A DNA stretch of 64,000 bases from Flavobacterium lindanitolerans (GTDB lineage: Bacteria > Bacteroidota > Bacteroidia > Flavobacteriales > Flavobacteriaceae): contig NZ_PJND01000010.1 of NCBI RefSeq assembly GCF_002846575.1, positions 1-64,000 of the forward strand. Direction: 5' to 3'. Of this stretch, positions 18,204 through 26,910 are shown piece by piece; within the stretch, counting starts at the first letter, position 1; each line of letters begins with the position of its first letter. The translations under genes were made by a program, and so were the position numbers. Below the pieces are notes generated by a model that was not told where the DNA came from, did not search any database, and saw only the letters and a list, made by a program, of their open reading frames with translations.

Positions 18204-18905
18204 ATGTATCAGAACAATCCAAATATCAGTCTTCCGGAAAATCTCGACACCGTAGTCTGGAAATATTTGGATTTGTCAAAATTCCTCGACCTTCTTTTAT
18301 CGAGAAAGCTCTTCATGTCGCGGTCGGATAAATTTGAAGACCAGTATGAAGGTACATTCAGCGAACCAACTTTTGAAGAAATCCGGAAGATTTCAGAGAA
18401 CAATCCGGAGTTTTTGGATGCCTACAAAACACAGCGAAAGAATGTCGTCATTAGCAGCTGGCATATCAATGAATACGAGTCTTTTGCCATGTGGCAGATT
18501 TTCACCCAAAACAGTGAAGGACTTGCAATACAATCTACTATTCGAAGAATACAGGAATCTTTGGATTTAGAGAAACAATATGTTCAGCATATCGGGGAAG
18601 TCAATTACATTGATTATAAAAAAGAATACATTCCTTTTAACGATGACTTCTTCCCTTTTCTTTTCAAGCGAAAAAGTTTCCAATACGAAAGAGAAGTTCG
18701 GATTATTTCCAATCTTTCTTCCCACAACCTGACTATAAATGAAGGTGTAAAGATTGATGTGGACATCAATAAAATGATTGAAAAGATATACATTCACCCG
18801 AAGTCCGAAAACTGGTACAAAAATCTTGTCATCCAATTAGTAGGCCAGCTTGGCTTTGATTTTACTATCGAAAAATCCGATTTGGAAAGCGACATATTAA
18901 TCTAA
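18204..18905 (+). CDS. DUF2971 family protein
   Basis: The 233-residue soluble protein shows the DUF2971 layout: WKYLDLSKFLDLLLSRKLFM near the start, SRSDKFEDQYEG (about 40), VVISSWHINEYESFAMWQIF (about 75-95), SEGLAIQST, and a late FQYEREVRII segment. The family is widespread, with no established biochemical role. The gene starts 10 bases after the exporter and ends at a shared terminator, so it is the last gene of the operon or a passenger in it. No signal peptide or membrane helix is present. Confidence 0.75.
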   Translation: MYQNNPNISLPENLDTVVWKYLDLSKFLDLLLSRKLFMSRSDKFEDQYEGTFSEPTFEEIRKISENNPEFLDAYKTQRKNVVISSWHINEYESFAMWQIFTQNSEGLAIQSTIRRIQESLDLEKQYVQHIGEVNYIDYKKEYIPFNDDFFPFLFKRKSFQYEREVRIISNLSSHNLTINEGVKIDVDINKMIEKIYIHPKSENWYKNLVIQLVGQLGFDFTIEKSDLESDILI

Positions 18906-18908
18906 AAA

Positions 18909-18938
18909 AAATCCCCGGACAATGCCGGGGATTTTTTT
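18909..18938. terminator. Bidirectional terminator between convergent genes
   Basis: Stem ATCCCCGG / CCGGGGAT (18911-18918 with 18925-18932) is flanked by A and T runs on both sides, and serves the operon on plus and the lipoprotein gene on minus. Confidence 0.9.
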
Positions 18939-19671
18939 AGGCTCCGTTTCCGTTTCCTATCGGGTCATATTTTTCCGTTTTCCAGTCCGGAGAAAGCAGC
19001 TCTACATAATAGTAATGCACTGCATCGTTCTTATCAAAGGCTCCGTTCTTATTAATATCTTCAATGGTTCTGTAATAAAGCCTGTTTTGGGCTTCAACTA
19101 TATTCCAATCAATCAGTTCCTGGTAATCTTCAGAAAGTTTCTGGAAATGCTTGCCGTTAATTTCGCTGATGTAAAGACATTTGATATCGTTTGCATCTAA
19201 TTTCCCGTCCTTATTCGTATCCATATCTACCAATGAATACACCAGAATCTGCTTTTTGGTTTTATCAGAAATCGTGTTCAGGAAAGTCACGGTCTGCATC
19301 TGTATTTTTTTATCCGTTAGCGGTTTCAGCGCTGTAGAATCGATATGCTGGAATTTCAGGTTTTCAAAATATCCCGTAAGCTCAAACCTATTGTAATTGG
19401 AAATGGCATAGCTCACTGAATTGGTCTTGCTTGAACCATACGTCCTTGAGTTCCCGTCATACACTCGCACATCGCCAATAGCATGAATAAGGTATTTTGT
19501 GCCCTCCATGTGAATTGGAAGGTCGGCAATTTTTATTTGCGAAGAATCCGGCTTGGTCACCACTTTTTCCGGCTTTGAGTCATAAATTACCTTTGGAGTT
19601 TCCTCCTTTTCTTTACAACTGGCCAAACAGGCCACTGCCGCTACGAGTATATAGGTTTGAAATTTTCTCAT
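18937..19671 (-). CDS. Lipoprotein with two EF-hand/dockerin-like calcium motifs
   Basis: The 244-residue protein has a lipoprotein signal with lipobox LASC (Cys 19). It carries two calcium-loop motifs, DTNKDGKLDANDI (about 152) and DINKNGAFDKNDA (about 208), each followed by a tyrosine-rich strand (KCLYISEI and VHYYYVEL). DxNxDGxxxxxD loops of this kind bind calcium in EF-hands and dockerins. Here they are about 55 residues apart, unlike a true dockerin pair. Location is the outer membrane or periplasmic face. I do not recognise a named family. A promoter lies between this gene and the TonB receptor gene, so it is probably a separate unit. Confidence 0.8.
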   Translation of the reverse strand: MRKFQTYILVAAVACLASCKEKEETPKVIYDSKPEKVVTKPDSSQIKIADLPIHMEGTKYLIHAIGDVRVYDGNSRTYGSSKTNSVSYAISNYNRFELTGYFENLKFQHIDSTALKPLTDKKIQMQTVTFLNTISDKTKKQILVYSLVDMDTNKDGKLDANDIKCLYISEINGKHFQKLSEDYQELIDWNIVEAQNRLYYRTIEDINKNGAFDKNDAVHYYYVELLSPDWKTEKYDPIGNGNGA

Positions 19672-19692
19672 TTCATCAGCTTAAAAGTCATT

Positions 19693-19724
19693 CAAATATA
19701 AAGATAAAACTTCAGAATTTCAAT
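19693..19724 (-). promoter_or_regulatory. Promoter of the calcium-motif lipoprotein gene
   Basis: On the minus strand TTG (19722-19724), 21 bases, then TATATTTG (19693-19700), 22 bases before the ATG at 19671. It fits the Bacteroidota consensus and abuts the stop codon of the TonB receptor gene. Confidence 0.6.
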
Positions 19725-22187
19725 TTATAATCTTGCAGTAAGCTTAACATTGAAAACCCTCGTTGTCATATAGTTCGGAATTCCGTACTGAACTTTAGTA
19801 TAAACATCTCTCACCCAGGTATTTGTTATCGCATTTTGGTTATTAAACATGTTGAATATTTCAAAACCAAGCGACAAATCCTTAAAGCGTTTCAACCAGT
19901 GCCCGTCAGGTCTTAACTCATTTTTTTCTGTGAAAACATAAGAAAATCCTACGTCTGCCCTGCGGTAATCACGAAGGCGGCTCTGGTATATATACGGGTC
20001 AGCATACGAAGGTGAACCGCCCGGCAGACCTGTGTTGTACACCAAATTCAGATATAACTTCAGGTTAGGAATATTTTTAACATAATCCTGGAACAGTATC
20101 CCAAACTTCAATCTCTGGTCTGTTGGCCTGGCAATATAACCCCGGTTGTTGATGTTTTCTTCCGTTTTCATATACCCAAAACTGAACCAGGATTCTGTGC
20201 CCGGAACAAACTCTCCATTCAATCGGGCATCAAAACCGGCTGCATAGGCTTTGGCATCATTGTTTGCACTATAACGAATCCTTACGTTATCAAGTGTATA
20301 GGTATTTACATCCGACATTGATTTATAATAGGCCTCCGTAACCAATTTAAACGGTCGTTGCCACATCTGAAAGCTATAGTCGTTGCTCAATACAACATGG
20401 ATGGACTGCTGTGCCTTAACGTCCGGATTTACTTTTCCGTCAGCACCACGAAGTTCTCTGTAAAATGGCGGCTGGTGATACAACCCTCCGGAAAGACGGA
20501 ACACCATATCGCTATCCCAATCCGGCTTGATGGCAAACTGACCTCTAGGACTGAAAGTTGTTTGGTTTTTTCCATCCAGATTATCACCAGACACTTGCCA
20601 GTTATGGGCTCTTACCCCGAAATTATACCATACATCATGGCTTCCGATAAGGCTCTTTTTGCTCCATTGTACATATCCGGAAAGCCTGTCGATTTTTGTA
20701 AAGTTCAATGCCCTTACGTTTTGATATGGAACCAATGGACCTGTATACGGAGTATAAGGCTGGTCACGGATTGGCAGGTCAATAACCGGCGGATTTAATG
20801 AAAATCCTGCCGAGTCAATCACTTCCCATTCTACTATTCTGTCACGAATGTCTTCACGGGTATATTTGAAACCCCACTCTATTTTATTTTCTTTGATATT
20901 GTGAAATCCTTTTACTTCTGCATTCACAATCAGGGCATCCAGATCATTTCTGGCATGGTTTAACTGCGAACCTATTTCCTGCGTATATACGATATTTCCA
21001 AGACTTCCGGAACCAATGTTAGTATCCAATTCTCCAAAGCTGTAATCAGCCTTAATATCAAAATATTCCTGCTCCTGTGTCAGATAGGCCGATGCGATAA
21101 ATTTCAACGTAAAATCTTCGCTTGCCTTGTAGGTCGTTTTTAAAGCCCCGAAATAGGTTTCATATCTGTCCTTTTCCTGTCCTTCATAAAAAACCAGCAA
21201 TGCTTTCGGGTCATCAATCGTTCCGAAATTGGTCTGTCTCGTCAGGGGTTCATAGTTATAACGGTTCTGCGAGATATTTCCAAGAAAACTCCATTCCCAT
21301 TTGTTATTTGGGTTGAATGTGACATTGGTTTGTATATCGGCAAAAGTAGGCCTGAAATTCGTTTCTGTTTCCTGGCTGTTTACCAAAAGGCTGTTGTCTC
21401 TGTATCGCACTCCGGTAATGGCAGCCCATTTTTGGTTTTTAGATGTCGTTTCCACCATTAAACTTCCACCCAATAAACTTGCTTCAAGAGAAGCTCCAAA
21501 ACTTTTTGGTCTTCTGTAGGTAATATCCAATACAGAAGATAATTTATCTCCATACTTGGCCTGAAATCCTCCGGCAGAAAAGTCAACATTCTGAATCATG
21601 TCGGTATTCGTAAAACTCAAACCTTCCTGCTGACCTGAACGTATCAAAAACGGACGGTACACTTCCACTTCATTTACATACACCAGGTTTTCATCATAGT
21701 TACCTCCTCTTACGTTGTAGCCACTACTCAAATCGCTGTTGTTGTTTACTCCGGGAAGTGTTTTCAAAAGGTTTTCCACACCTGCGTTGGCACCGGGAAT
21801 TAATTTGATGTCTCTTGGAGAAATATTGGTAATTCCTTCAATTCTTTTTCGGTTATCATAGATTTCAACAACACCAATCATTTCGATTTTTTTGCTCAAT
21901 ACCGGATTGAATTCAAAATCTTCATTAGGCTTCAGCTCAATATCCAAAGAGGCACTTTTGTTTGAAAGGTGGGAGAAAATAATTGTGATTTTTTGATTGG
22001 CCGGGACGGTCAGAATATAAAATCCATTTTTATTAGAAGTAGCAGATGTATTCTTATAGCTGATATCCGCATCCTCAACCGGTTGGTTGTTTTCATCTAA
22101 AATAACACCCTTAATTCTGGCAGTTTGTGCAAATGCGGCGACGCTTATAAAGAAAAAAAGAACTGCAGCTAAATTTTTTGTTTTCAA
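19725..22187 (-). CDS. TonB-dependent outer-membrane receptor with carboxypeptidase-like N-terminal domain
   Basis: The 820-residue protein has a signal peptide (ends AAFAQ), a carboxypeptidase-regulatory-like beta domain (about 22-105, GVILDENNQPVEDADISYKN), a TonB plug (about 120-225, with VRGGNYDENLVYVNEVEVY), and a C-terminal beta-barrel ending in an aromatic-poor NVKLTARL strand. It would import a ligand across the outer membrane using TonB energy. The plug is of the Bacteroidota non-SusC kind and no SusD partner is adjacent, so a polysaccharide-uptake role is not supported. The gene starts 11 bases after the M23 peptidase gene, so the two share an operon. The ligand is unknown. Confidence 0.92.
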   Translation of the reverse strand: MKTKNLAAVLFFFISVAAFAQTARIKGVILDENNQPVEDADISYKNTSATSNKNGFYILTVPANQKITIIFSHLSNKSASLDIELKPNEDFEFNPVLSKKIEMIGVVEIYDNRKRIEGITNISPRDIKLIPGANAGVENLLKTLPGVNNNSDLSSGYNVRGGNYDENLVYVNEVEVYRPFLIRSGQQEGLSFTNTDMIQNVDFSAGGFQAKYGDKLSSVLDITYRRPKSFGASLEASLLGGSLMVETTSKNQKWAAITGVRYRDNSLLVNSQETETNFRPTFADIQTNVTFNPNNKWEWSFLGNISQNRYNYEPLTRQTNFGTIDDPKALLVFYEGQEKDRYETYFGALKTTYKASEDFTLKFIASAYLTQEQEYFDIKADYSFGELDTNIGSGSLGNIVYTQEIGSQLNHARNDLDALIVNAEVKGFHNIKENKIEWGFKYTREDIRDRIVEWEVIDSAGFSLNPPVIDLPIRDQPYTPYTGPLVPYQNVRALNFTKIDRLSGYVQWSKKSLIGSHDVWYNFGVRAHNWQVSGDNLDGKNQTTFSPRGQFAIKPDWDSDMVFRLSGGLYHQPPFYRELRGADGKVNPDVKAQQSIHVVLSNDYSFQMWQRPFKLVTEAYYKSMSDVNTYTLDNVRIRYSANNDAKAYAAGFDARLNGEFVPGTESWFSFGYMKTEENINNRGYIARPTDQRLKFGILFQDYVKNIPNLKLYLNLVYNTGLPGGSPSYADPYIYQSRLRDYRRADVGFSYVFTEKNELRPDGHWLKRFKDLSLGFEIFNMFNNQNAITNTWVRDVYTKVQYGIPNYMTTRVFNVKLTARL

Positions 22188-22198
22188 ATTATACTTTT

Positions 22199-23896
22199 TT
22201 ATTGTTGTTGACTTCTAAAAAAATGCGACTCAAAGGTAGCAGAATTTCCCATATTATCAGACACAACTATTTTTAAATCATTTCTTCCTTCGTCAGAAAT
22301 ATTGTCTTCAAAATTATAGGAAAGTTTTCTGGTTTTGTAATCGTATTCCAACAGAATCCATTTTCCGTTCAGATATCCGTTATATTCTGCTATACCAGAC
22401 ATATTATCCGAAATATAGATTTCCAAAAATGGCTGCTTACTAATCCATTTTCCTTCAACAAAATTAGGATTGCTGATTTTGGGAGCAATCGTGTCCTTTG
22501 CTAAAACGAATTGTCCTAAATCTTTAGTATATGTTGTAAAAACATTTCCTTTTCTTGTGGTTTTATTAAACCCGAGGCGTTTGCCTTGTTTTGACGCTAT
22601 AAACATCTTTGACTTATCAGCTTCGGATGAAACCTTATCCTCAAACGTAATGGTCATATTGTTATGTACCGGAACGGTTTCGTTGTGAAGGTACAGTATG
22701 GAATCTTTTACATCAAAATCAATATAAAAATCTTCATAGAAAGTACCGGCAGGAATAAAAACCGTTACATTATCCTTAGTATAGCTGTTGTCTTTTCTTG
22801 ACTTTAAAAGAAACCCGGAACGTTTTTCTTCTTTAGCTACTTTTACAGGCAATGCAGAATATTCAATCGGGATATTGATGACGCTTTTGTTTTTATTAAA
22901 ATCTGAAACTTCCACCTGAAAATTCTGATACAGGTTTGGAACAACATCAATCATCCCATAGGTATTGTTAGAAGTAATAATACTTAAAAGATAAGGTTCT
23001 ACCATAAAGAGCTTCTGTACACGCTGTCCGGTTCTCTTGTATCTTGGATAATCAATCAGCGCGTTAATGTAACGACCTTCGTCAAAAGCAAAAGTGTCAA
23101 ACTGATAGCCGAAGAAAGGTTTTCCATTGCACAAACCTTCCACTTTAAATACGCCATTTTTGTTATAGCTGTTATCAAAAAGGTCATAAGTATTGACACC
23201 AAATCCTATTTTTCCTTTAGCCATAAGCTTCTCGGCAATATAACTTCCGTCTTTTTGTTGCGAAAGGTTGAGTTCGATAGGTTTTTGTATCTGGTTAACA
23301 CTGGAACTATCGCCAATAGGATAAACGACCAGGCTGTTGATAACCGGCGGTTTTGTATCTTTTATCTGTATATCAAATCCAAAAAGCATCGGATTGATTA
23401 TTTTTTCGGTTTTGGAATCCCGAAATTCAAAATGCAGGTGCGGCCCACCAGATCCACCGGAATTTCCGGACAATGCAATTATATCACCTTTTTTCACCAC
23501 AAGCTCATTTTCTGCAGGAAACATTTCTACTTCAAACGATTTTTGTTCATACTGCTTCTTTTTGATATAGGCTTCAATTACAGGAGACGCTTTTTGAAGA
23601 TGCCCGTAAACCGTGGTGTAGCCATTAGGATGTGTGATATATATTGCTTTTCCGTAGCCCCAGGTAGAGATTTTAATACGCGATACGTACCCGTCTGCCG
23701 CGGCATACACATTCAATCCTTCTTTTTGCTGTGTTTTAAAATCAAGACCCGTATGAAAGTGATTTCCTCTTAATTCTCCAAAAGTCCCGGATAAATAAAG
23801 CGGTATGTCCAAAGGCGAACGGAAATAATCTTTTGGATAGTCATTCTGGCCAAAAACCGAAATTGTAAACAGTAAAAATAACAGGCTAAATCGCAT
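22199..23896 (-). CDS. M23 family cell-wall metallopeptidase
   Basis: The 565-residue protein has a signal peptide (ends SVFGQ) and an N-terminal LytM/M23 domain (about 35-180) with zinc-site motifs HFHTGLDFK (about 47) and HLHFEFRD (about 155). The remaining 380 residues are beta-rich. Enzymes of this family cut peptide cross-links in peptidoglycan in the periplasm. In most M23 proteins the catalytic domain is at the C-terminus. Here it is N-terminal with a long C-terminal extension, a layout seen repeatedly in Bacteroidota. It is the first gene of an operon with the TonB receptor. Confidence 0.92.
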   Translation of the reverse strand: MRFSLLFLLFTISVFGQNDYPKDYFRSPLDIPLYLSGTFGELRGNHFHTGLDFKTQQKEGLNVYAAADGYVSRIKISTWGYGKAIYITHPNGYTTVYGHLQKASPVIEAYIKKKQYEQKSFEVEMFPAENELVVKKGDIIALSGNSGGSGGPHLHFEFRDSKTEKIINPMLFGFDIQIKDTKPPVINSLVVYPIGDSSSVNQIQKPIELNLSQQKDGSYIAEKLMAKGKIGFGVNTYDLFDNSYNKNGVFKVEGLCNGKPFFGYQFDTFAFDEGRYINALIDYPRYKRTGQRVQKLFMVEPYLLSIITSNNTYGMIDVVPNLYQNFQVEVSDFNKNKSVINIPIEYSALPVKVAKEEKRSGFLLKSRKDNSYTKDNVTVFIPAGTFYEDFYIDFDVKDSILYLHNETVPVHNNMTITFEDKVSSEADKSKMFIASKQGKRLGFNKTTRKGNVFTTYTKDLGQFVLAKDTIAPKISNPNFVEGKWISKQPFLEIYISDNMSGIAEYNGYLNGKWILLEYDYKTRKLSYNFEDNISDEGRNDLKIVVSDNMGNSATFESHFFRSQQQ

Positions 23897-24025
23897 AGTA
23901 AAGGTTTTTGCTAATATAAAAAAAAGACTAATTAAACCGGGAAGAAAAACCGAAAATTATAACTCCCTACTTCACAAATTATTACATGAAAAGCTACAGT
24001 AAAAAAGAGAATTTAAGGAAAAATA

Positions 24026-24056
24026 TTGCAATATTTAATTAGGAATAGTAACTTTG
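24026..24056 (+). promoter_or_regulatory. Promoter of the coiled-coil/zapA operon
   Basis: TTG (24026-24028), 20 bases, then TAACTTTG (24049-24056) fit the Bacteroidota consensus. The predicted transcription start is near 24062, which supports the ATG at 24084 over the one at 24075. Confidence 0.6.
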
Positions 24057-24083
24057 TAAATTATGTAATGAATATTGACCCCG

Positions 24084-24374
24084 ATGAGTGAAATTGCGCA
24101 AATCATTGATACTCTTGAAAGCAGGCTTGAAAAACTTATCGCAAAAATTGAGGGTTTGGAAAAAACATCGCGTGAATTGCAGCAGGAATTGGATAGAGCC
24201 GCAGTCGTGATGCAGAAGCAATCGAAAGAGATTGAAACATTAAAAACGCAGCAGGAGACGCTCAGAATGGCGAATTCATTACTAGGCAGTGAAGAAAATA
24301 AAAGAGATACAAAGCTTAAGATAAATTCATTAATCCGTGAAATTGATTACTGTATAGCACAGCTTTCTGATTAA
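24084..24374 (+). CDS. Small coiled-coil protein upstream of ZapA
   Basis: The product of 96 residues (MSEIAQIIDTLESRLEKLI...) is almost wholly heptad-patterned coiled coil from residue 5 to about 65, followed by a short basic C-terminal helix. It has no signal or membrane segment. Directly upstream of zapA (5-base gap), genes like this are conserved in Flavobacteria. By position and shape it may be a division-ring factor in the manner of ZapB, but sequence identity to ZapB is not evident and the role is inferred. The start at 24084 fits the promoter better than 24075. Confidence 0.8.
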   Translation: MSEIAQIIDTLESRLEKLIAKIEGLEKTSRELQQELDRAAVVMQKQSKEIETLKTQQETLRMANSLLGSEENKRDTKLKINSLIREIDYCIAQLSD

Positions 24375-24379
24375 TAATT

Positions 24380-24673
24380 ATGGACGAAAAGCTTAAAATT
24401 AAAATATCAATCGCAGACAGGGTCTATCCTTTAACAGTAGACATGTCACAGGAAGAAGGACTGCGAAGCGCTTCTAAAAAGATTGATATGATGATAAAGC
24501 AATTCGAAGAAAATTATGCTGTTCGTGACAAACAGGATGTTTTGGCCATGTGTGCCCTGCAATTCGCATCACAATTGGAGCAAAAACAAATTGATTCTTC
24601 AGCAGACAATGTTGAGGCCAATGAAAGACTGAAAAAGATTAATGACCTGCTAGCAAGTTATCTCGACAAATAA
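24380..24673 (+). CDS. zapA: Cell division protein ZapA
   Basis: The 97-residue protein has the ZapA plan: an N-terminal beta-strand pair (KLKIKISIADRVYPLTVDMS) with the conserved EEGLRSASKKID motif, followed by a C-terminal coiled coil. ZapA binds FtsZ filaments and promotes their bundling at the division site. The preceding 96-residue coiled-coil gene is 5 bases away. The following 200 bases encode a 6S-type RNA, giving the order zapA then 6S RNA, which is also the order in Escherichia coli. Confidence 0.92.
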   Translation: MDEKLKIKISIADRVYPLTVDMSQEEGLRSASKKIDMMIKQFEENYAVRDKQDVLAMCALQFASQLEQKQIDSSADNVEANERLKKINDLLASYLDK

Positions 24674-24699
24674 TAAAAAGACGTTCTTTAACATAGACT

Positions 24700-24868
24700 A
24701 AAAATACTGCCTACATTAGTTCATATTTGATAAACTCAACACTAACAAATTAGAATGAGCAAATCGTCGCTACTAAAGCAAGCTGCCCCGAGCAGATCCT
24801 TGAACAGCGAGTTAGCTCAAAACTTGTCTTAACGAGTTTATACAAGCAACCTAATGTAGGCTTTTTTT
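24700..24868 (+). ncRNA. ssrS: 6S RNA, 6S-Flavo type
   Basis: A rod of nested helices is visible: 24709-24719 with 24851-24861 (11 bp, perfect), 24730-24737 with 24834-24841 (8 bp, perfect), 24767-24771 with 24806-24810, and an apical hairpin 24783-24786 with 24792-24795. A large asymmetric open region (24738-24766 and 24811-24833) lies between the second and third helices, and a run of seven T follows at 24862. A long hairpin with a central bubble is the hallmark of 6S RNA, which mimics an open promoter and holds the housekeeping RNA polymerase in stationary phase. Position between zapA and rny supports it. Exact 5' and 3' ends are approximate. Confidence 0.8.
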
Positions 24869-24889
24869 ATATATAAACATTCAACAAAC

Positions 24890-26455
24890 ATGGACAGTAC
24901 ATTAGTTATAATTATTTCAGGAATCGTAGGCATCGCGGTAGGTTTTGCAGTTGCAAAAATCATGGAGAGGAGCAACGTTTCCAACTTAATAAAAAATGCC
25001 AAAAAAGAAGCCGCATCTATTTTAAAGGATGCCAAAGCAGAAGCAGAAACCAACAAACAGCACAAAATACTGCAAGCAAAAGAAAAATTTATTGAACTTA
25101 AGGCAGAGCACGAACAGGTGATTCTGGCAAGAGACAAGAAAATAGCAGAAGCAGAAAAAAGAACAAGAGACAAGGAATCTCAGGTTTCTAACGAGTTGGC
25201 AAAAACTAAAAAAGCGACAGAAGACCTTGAGGCAAAAATCAACGATTATTCTAACAGAATCGAGACTCTTGAGAAGAGACAGGCCGAAGTAGACCGTCTG
25301 CACAAAAGCCAGGTAGAGCAATTGGAAGTTATTTCCGGATTATCTGCCGAAGAAGCCAAAAACCAATTGGTTGAAAGCCTTAGAGCCGAAGCCAAAAGTG
25401 GTGCCATGTCTTATATTCAGGAAACCCTTGAAGAGGCTAAGCTTACAGCACAACAGGAAGCTAAAAAAATCATTATTAATACTATCCAAAGAGTGGGTAC
25501 AGAAGAAGCGGTGGAAAACTGCGTTTCTGTCTTCAACATTGAGTCTGATGACGTAAAAGGTAGAATTATTGGCCGTGAAGGTAGAAACATCAGGGCCTTG
25601 GAAGCTGCTACCGGAGTTGAAATTATTGTTGATGATACTCCAGAAGCAATCATCCTTTCCTGCTTTGACCCTGTTCGTAGAGAAATTGCCCGTTTGGCAT
25701 TACATAAATTAGTAACCGACGGCCGTATTCATCCGGCAAGAATCGAAGAAGTTGTTGCTAAAACAGCCAAACAGATTGACGATGAAATTATTGAAGTTGG
25801 TAAACGTACCGTAATTGACTTAGGAATCCACGGATTGCACCCTGAATTGATTAAAGTTGTAGGTAGAATGAAATACCGTTCTTCTTACGGTCAAAACCTG
25901 TTGCAACACTCCCGCGAGGTTTCCAAACTTTGTGGAATCATGGCAGCAGAATTGGGCTTGAACGTAAAACTGGCAAAAAGAGCCGGATTATTACACGATA
26001 TAGGGAAAGTGCCGGATACGGAAAGCGACCTTCCACACGCTTTATTGGGTATGCAGTGGGCTGAAAAATATGGTGAGAAAGAAGAAGTATGCAATGCTAT
26101 TGGAGCCCACCACGATGAAATCGAGATGAAATCGCTTCTATCTCCTATCGTTCAGGTTTGTGACGCTATTTCAGGAGCCAGACCAGGAGCCAGAAGACAG
26201 GTTCTTGATTCCTACATCCAGAGATTAAAAGACCTTGAAGATATTGCTTACGGATTCCAGGGAGTAAAAAGTGCTTATGCCATTCAGGCTGGTAGAGAGC
26301 TTCGTGTTATTGTAGAAAGCGAAAAAGTTTCTGACGATAATGCAGCCAACCTGTCTTTCGATATCTCGCAAAAGATTCAGACAGAAATGACCTATCCGGG
26401 ACAAGTAAAAATTACGGTTATCAGAGAAACCAGAGCCGTAAATATTGCAAAATAA
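24890..26455 (+). CDS. rny: Ribonuclease Y
   Basis: The 521-residue protein has an N-terminal membrane helix (about 2-24), a long coiled coil (about 30-200), a KH RNA-binding domain with [15 protein letters not shown] (about 225) and [15 protein letters not shown], and an HD domain with LLQHSREVS (about 340) and the HD pair in GLLHDIGKV (about 367). This is the full RNase Y plan. The enzyme is a membrane-anchored endoribonuclease that starts mRNA decay. It follows the 6S RNA by about 20 bases and has its own terminator. Confidence 0.97.
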   Translation: MDSTLVIIISGIVGIAVGFAVAKIMERSNVSNLIKNAKKEAASILKDAKAEAETNKQHKILQAKEKFIELKAEHEQVILARDKKIAEAEKRTRDKESQVSNELAKTKKATEDLEAKINDYSNRIETLEKRQAEVDRLHKSQVEQLEVISGLSAEEAKNQLVESLRAEAKSGAMSYIQETLEEAKLTAQQEAKKIIINTIQRVGTEEAVENCVSVFNIESDDVKGRIIGREGRNIRALEAATGVEIIVDDTPEAIILSCFDPVRREIARLALHKLVTDGRIHPARIEEVVAKTAKQIDDEIIEVGKRTVIDLGIHGLHPELIKVVGRMKYRSSYGQNLLQHSREVSKLCGIMAAELGLNVKLAKRAGLLHDIGKVPDTESDLPHALLGMQWAEKYGEKEEVCNAIGAHHDEIEMKSLLSPIVQVCDAISGARPGARRQVLDSYIQRLKDLEDIAYGFQGVKSAYAIQAGRELRVIVESEKVSDDNAANLSFDISQKIQTEMTYPGQVKITVIRETRAVNIAK

Positions 26456-26470
26456 ATAACAATCAGACAT

Positions 26471-26503
26471 AAAAAAAGCTCCTCAAATGAGGAGCTTTTT
26501 TTT
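26471..26503. terminator. Bidirectional terminator between rny and the response regulator
   Basis: Stem AAAAAGCTCCTC / GAGGAGCTTTTT with loop AAAT and T/A runs on both sides separates two convergent genes. Confidence 0.9.
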
Positions 26504-26511
26504 ATAAGTAT

Positions 26512-26910
26512 TTAGTTTAAAAATATTCTGCAGATGTCTTCCAGACAGACAGGCTTCAGGAAATAGTCTTTTATTTCATTAGGAAAATCTTTTGCCTTAT
26601 CCAAATCAAAAGGACTGTTGGAGGAACTCACCATATAGATTACGGTTTCTTTATTCAGCGAACCTTTTATTTTTCGAAACTCTTCCAGAAACTGCCATCC
26701 GTCCATAACCGGCATATTGATATCCAAAAGAATCAAATCCGGGAGTGTAGTACCGTTTTTAGAATTTTCCTTCAGGCCTTCTATCGCATCGTGACCGTTT
26801 TCGAAAAATCTTGAGTTGACTTCAATATTATTTCTCTTCAGTAAATTTTTTAATATAAAATGATAAACTTTATCATCATCAACTACAAAAACATCATTAA
26901 ACTTTTTCAT
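26512..26910 (-). CDS. Single-domain response regulator (CheY-like)
   Basis: The 132-residue protein is a lone receiver domain: acidic pair in FVVDDDKV (about 10-13), phospho-acceptor Asp in LLDINMPVMDGW (about 63), Ser/Thr switch in VSSSNSP (about 96) and a Lys in FLKPV (about 120). No output domain is present. Its start lies inside the end of the histidine kinase gene (14-bp overlap), so the pair is translated together and the receiver is the probable direct target of that kinase. Such lone receivers pass the signal by protein contact. Confidence 0.92.
   Translation of the reverse strand: MKKFNDVFVVDDDKVYHFILKNLLKRNNIEVNSRFFENGHDAIEGLKENSKNGTTLPDLILLDINMPVMDGWQFLEEFRKIKGSLNKETVIYMVSSSNSPFDLDKAKDFPNEIKDYFLKPVCLEDICRIFLN

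Noticed and set aside
20358..20798. Plus-strand frame of 146 codons
   Set aside because: Antisense to the TonB receptor barrel, whose frame is intact.
19725..22187. TonB receptor as part of a polysaccharide utilisation locus
   Set aside because: No SusD-like gene, glycoside hydrolase or hybrid sensor is adjacent. The partner is an M23 peptidase.
23255..23773. Plus-strand frame of 172 codons
   Set aside because: Antisense to the M23 peptidase catalytic domain. Low-complexity translation without family features.
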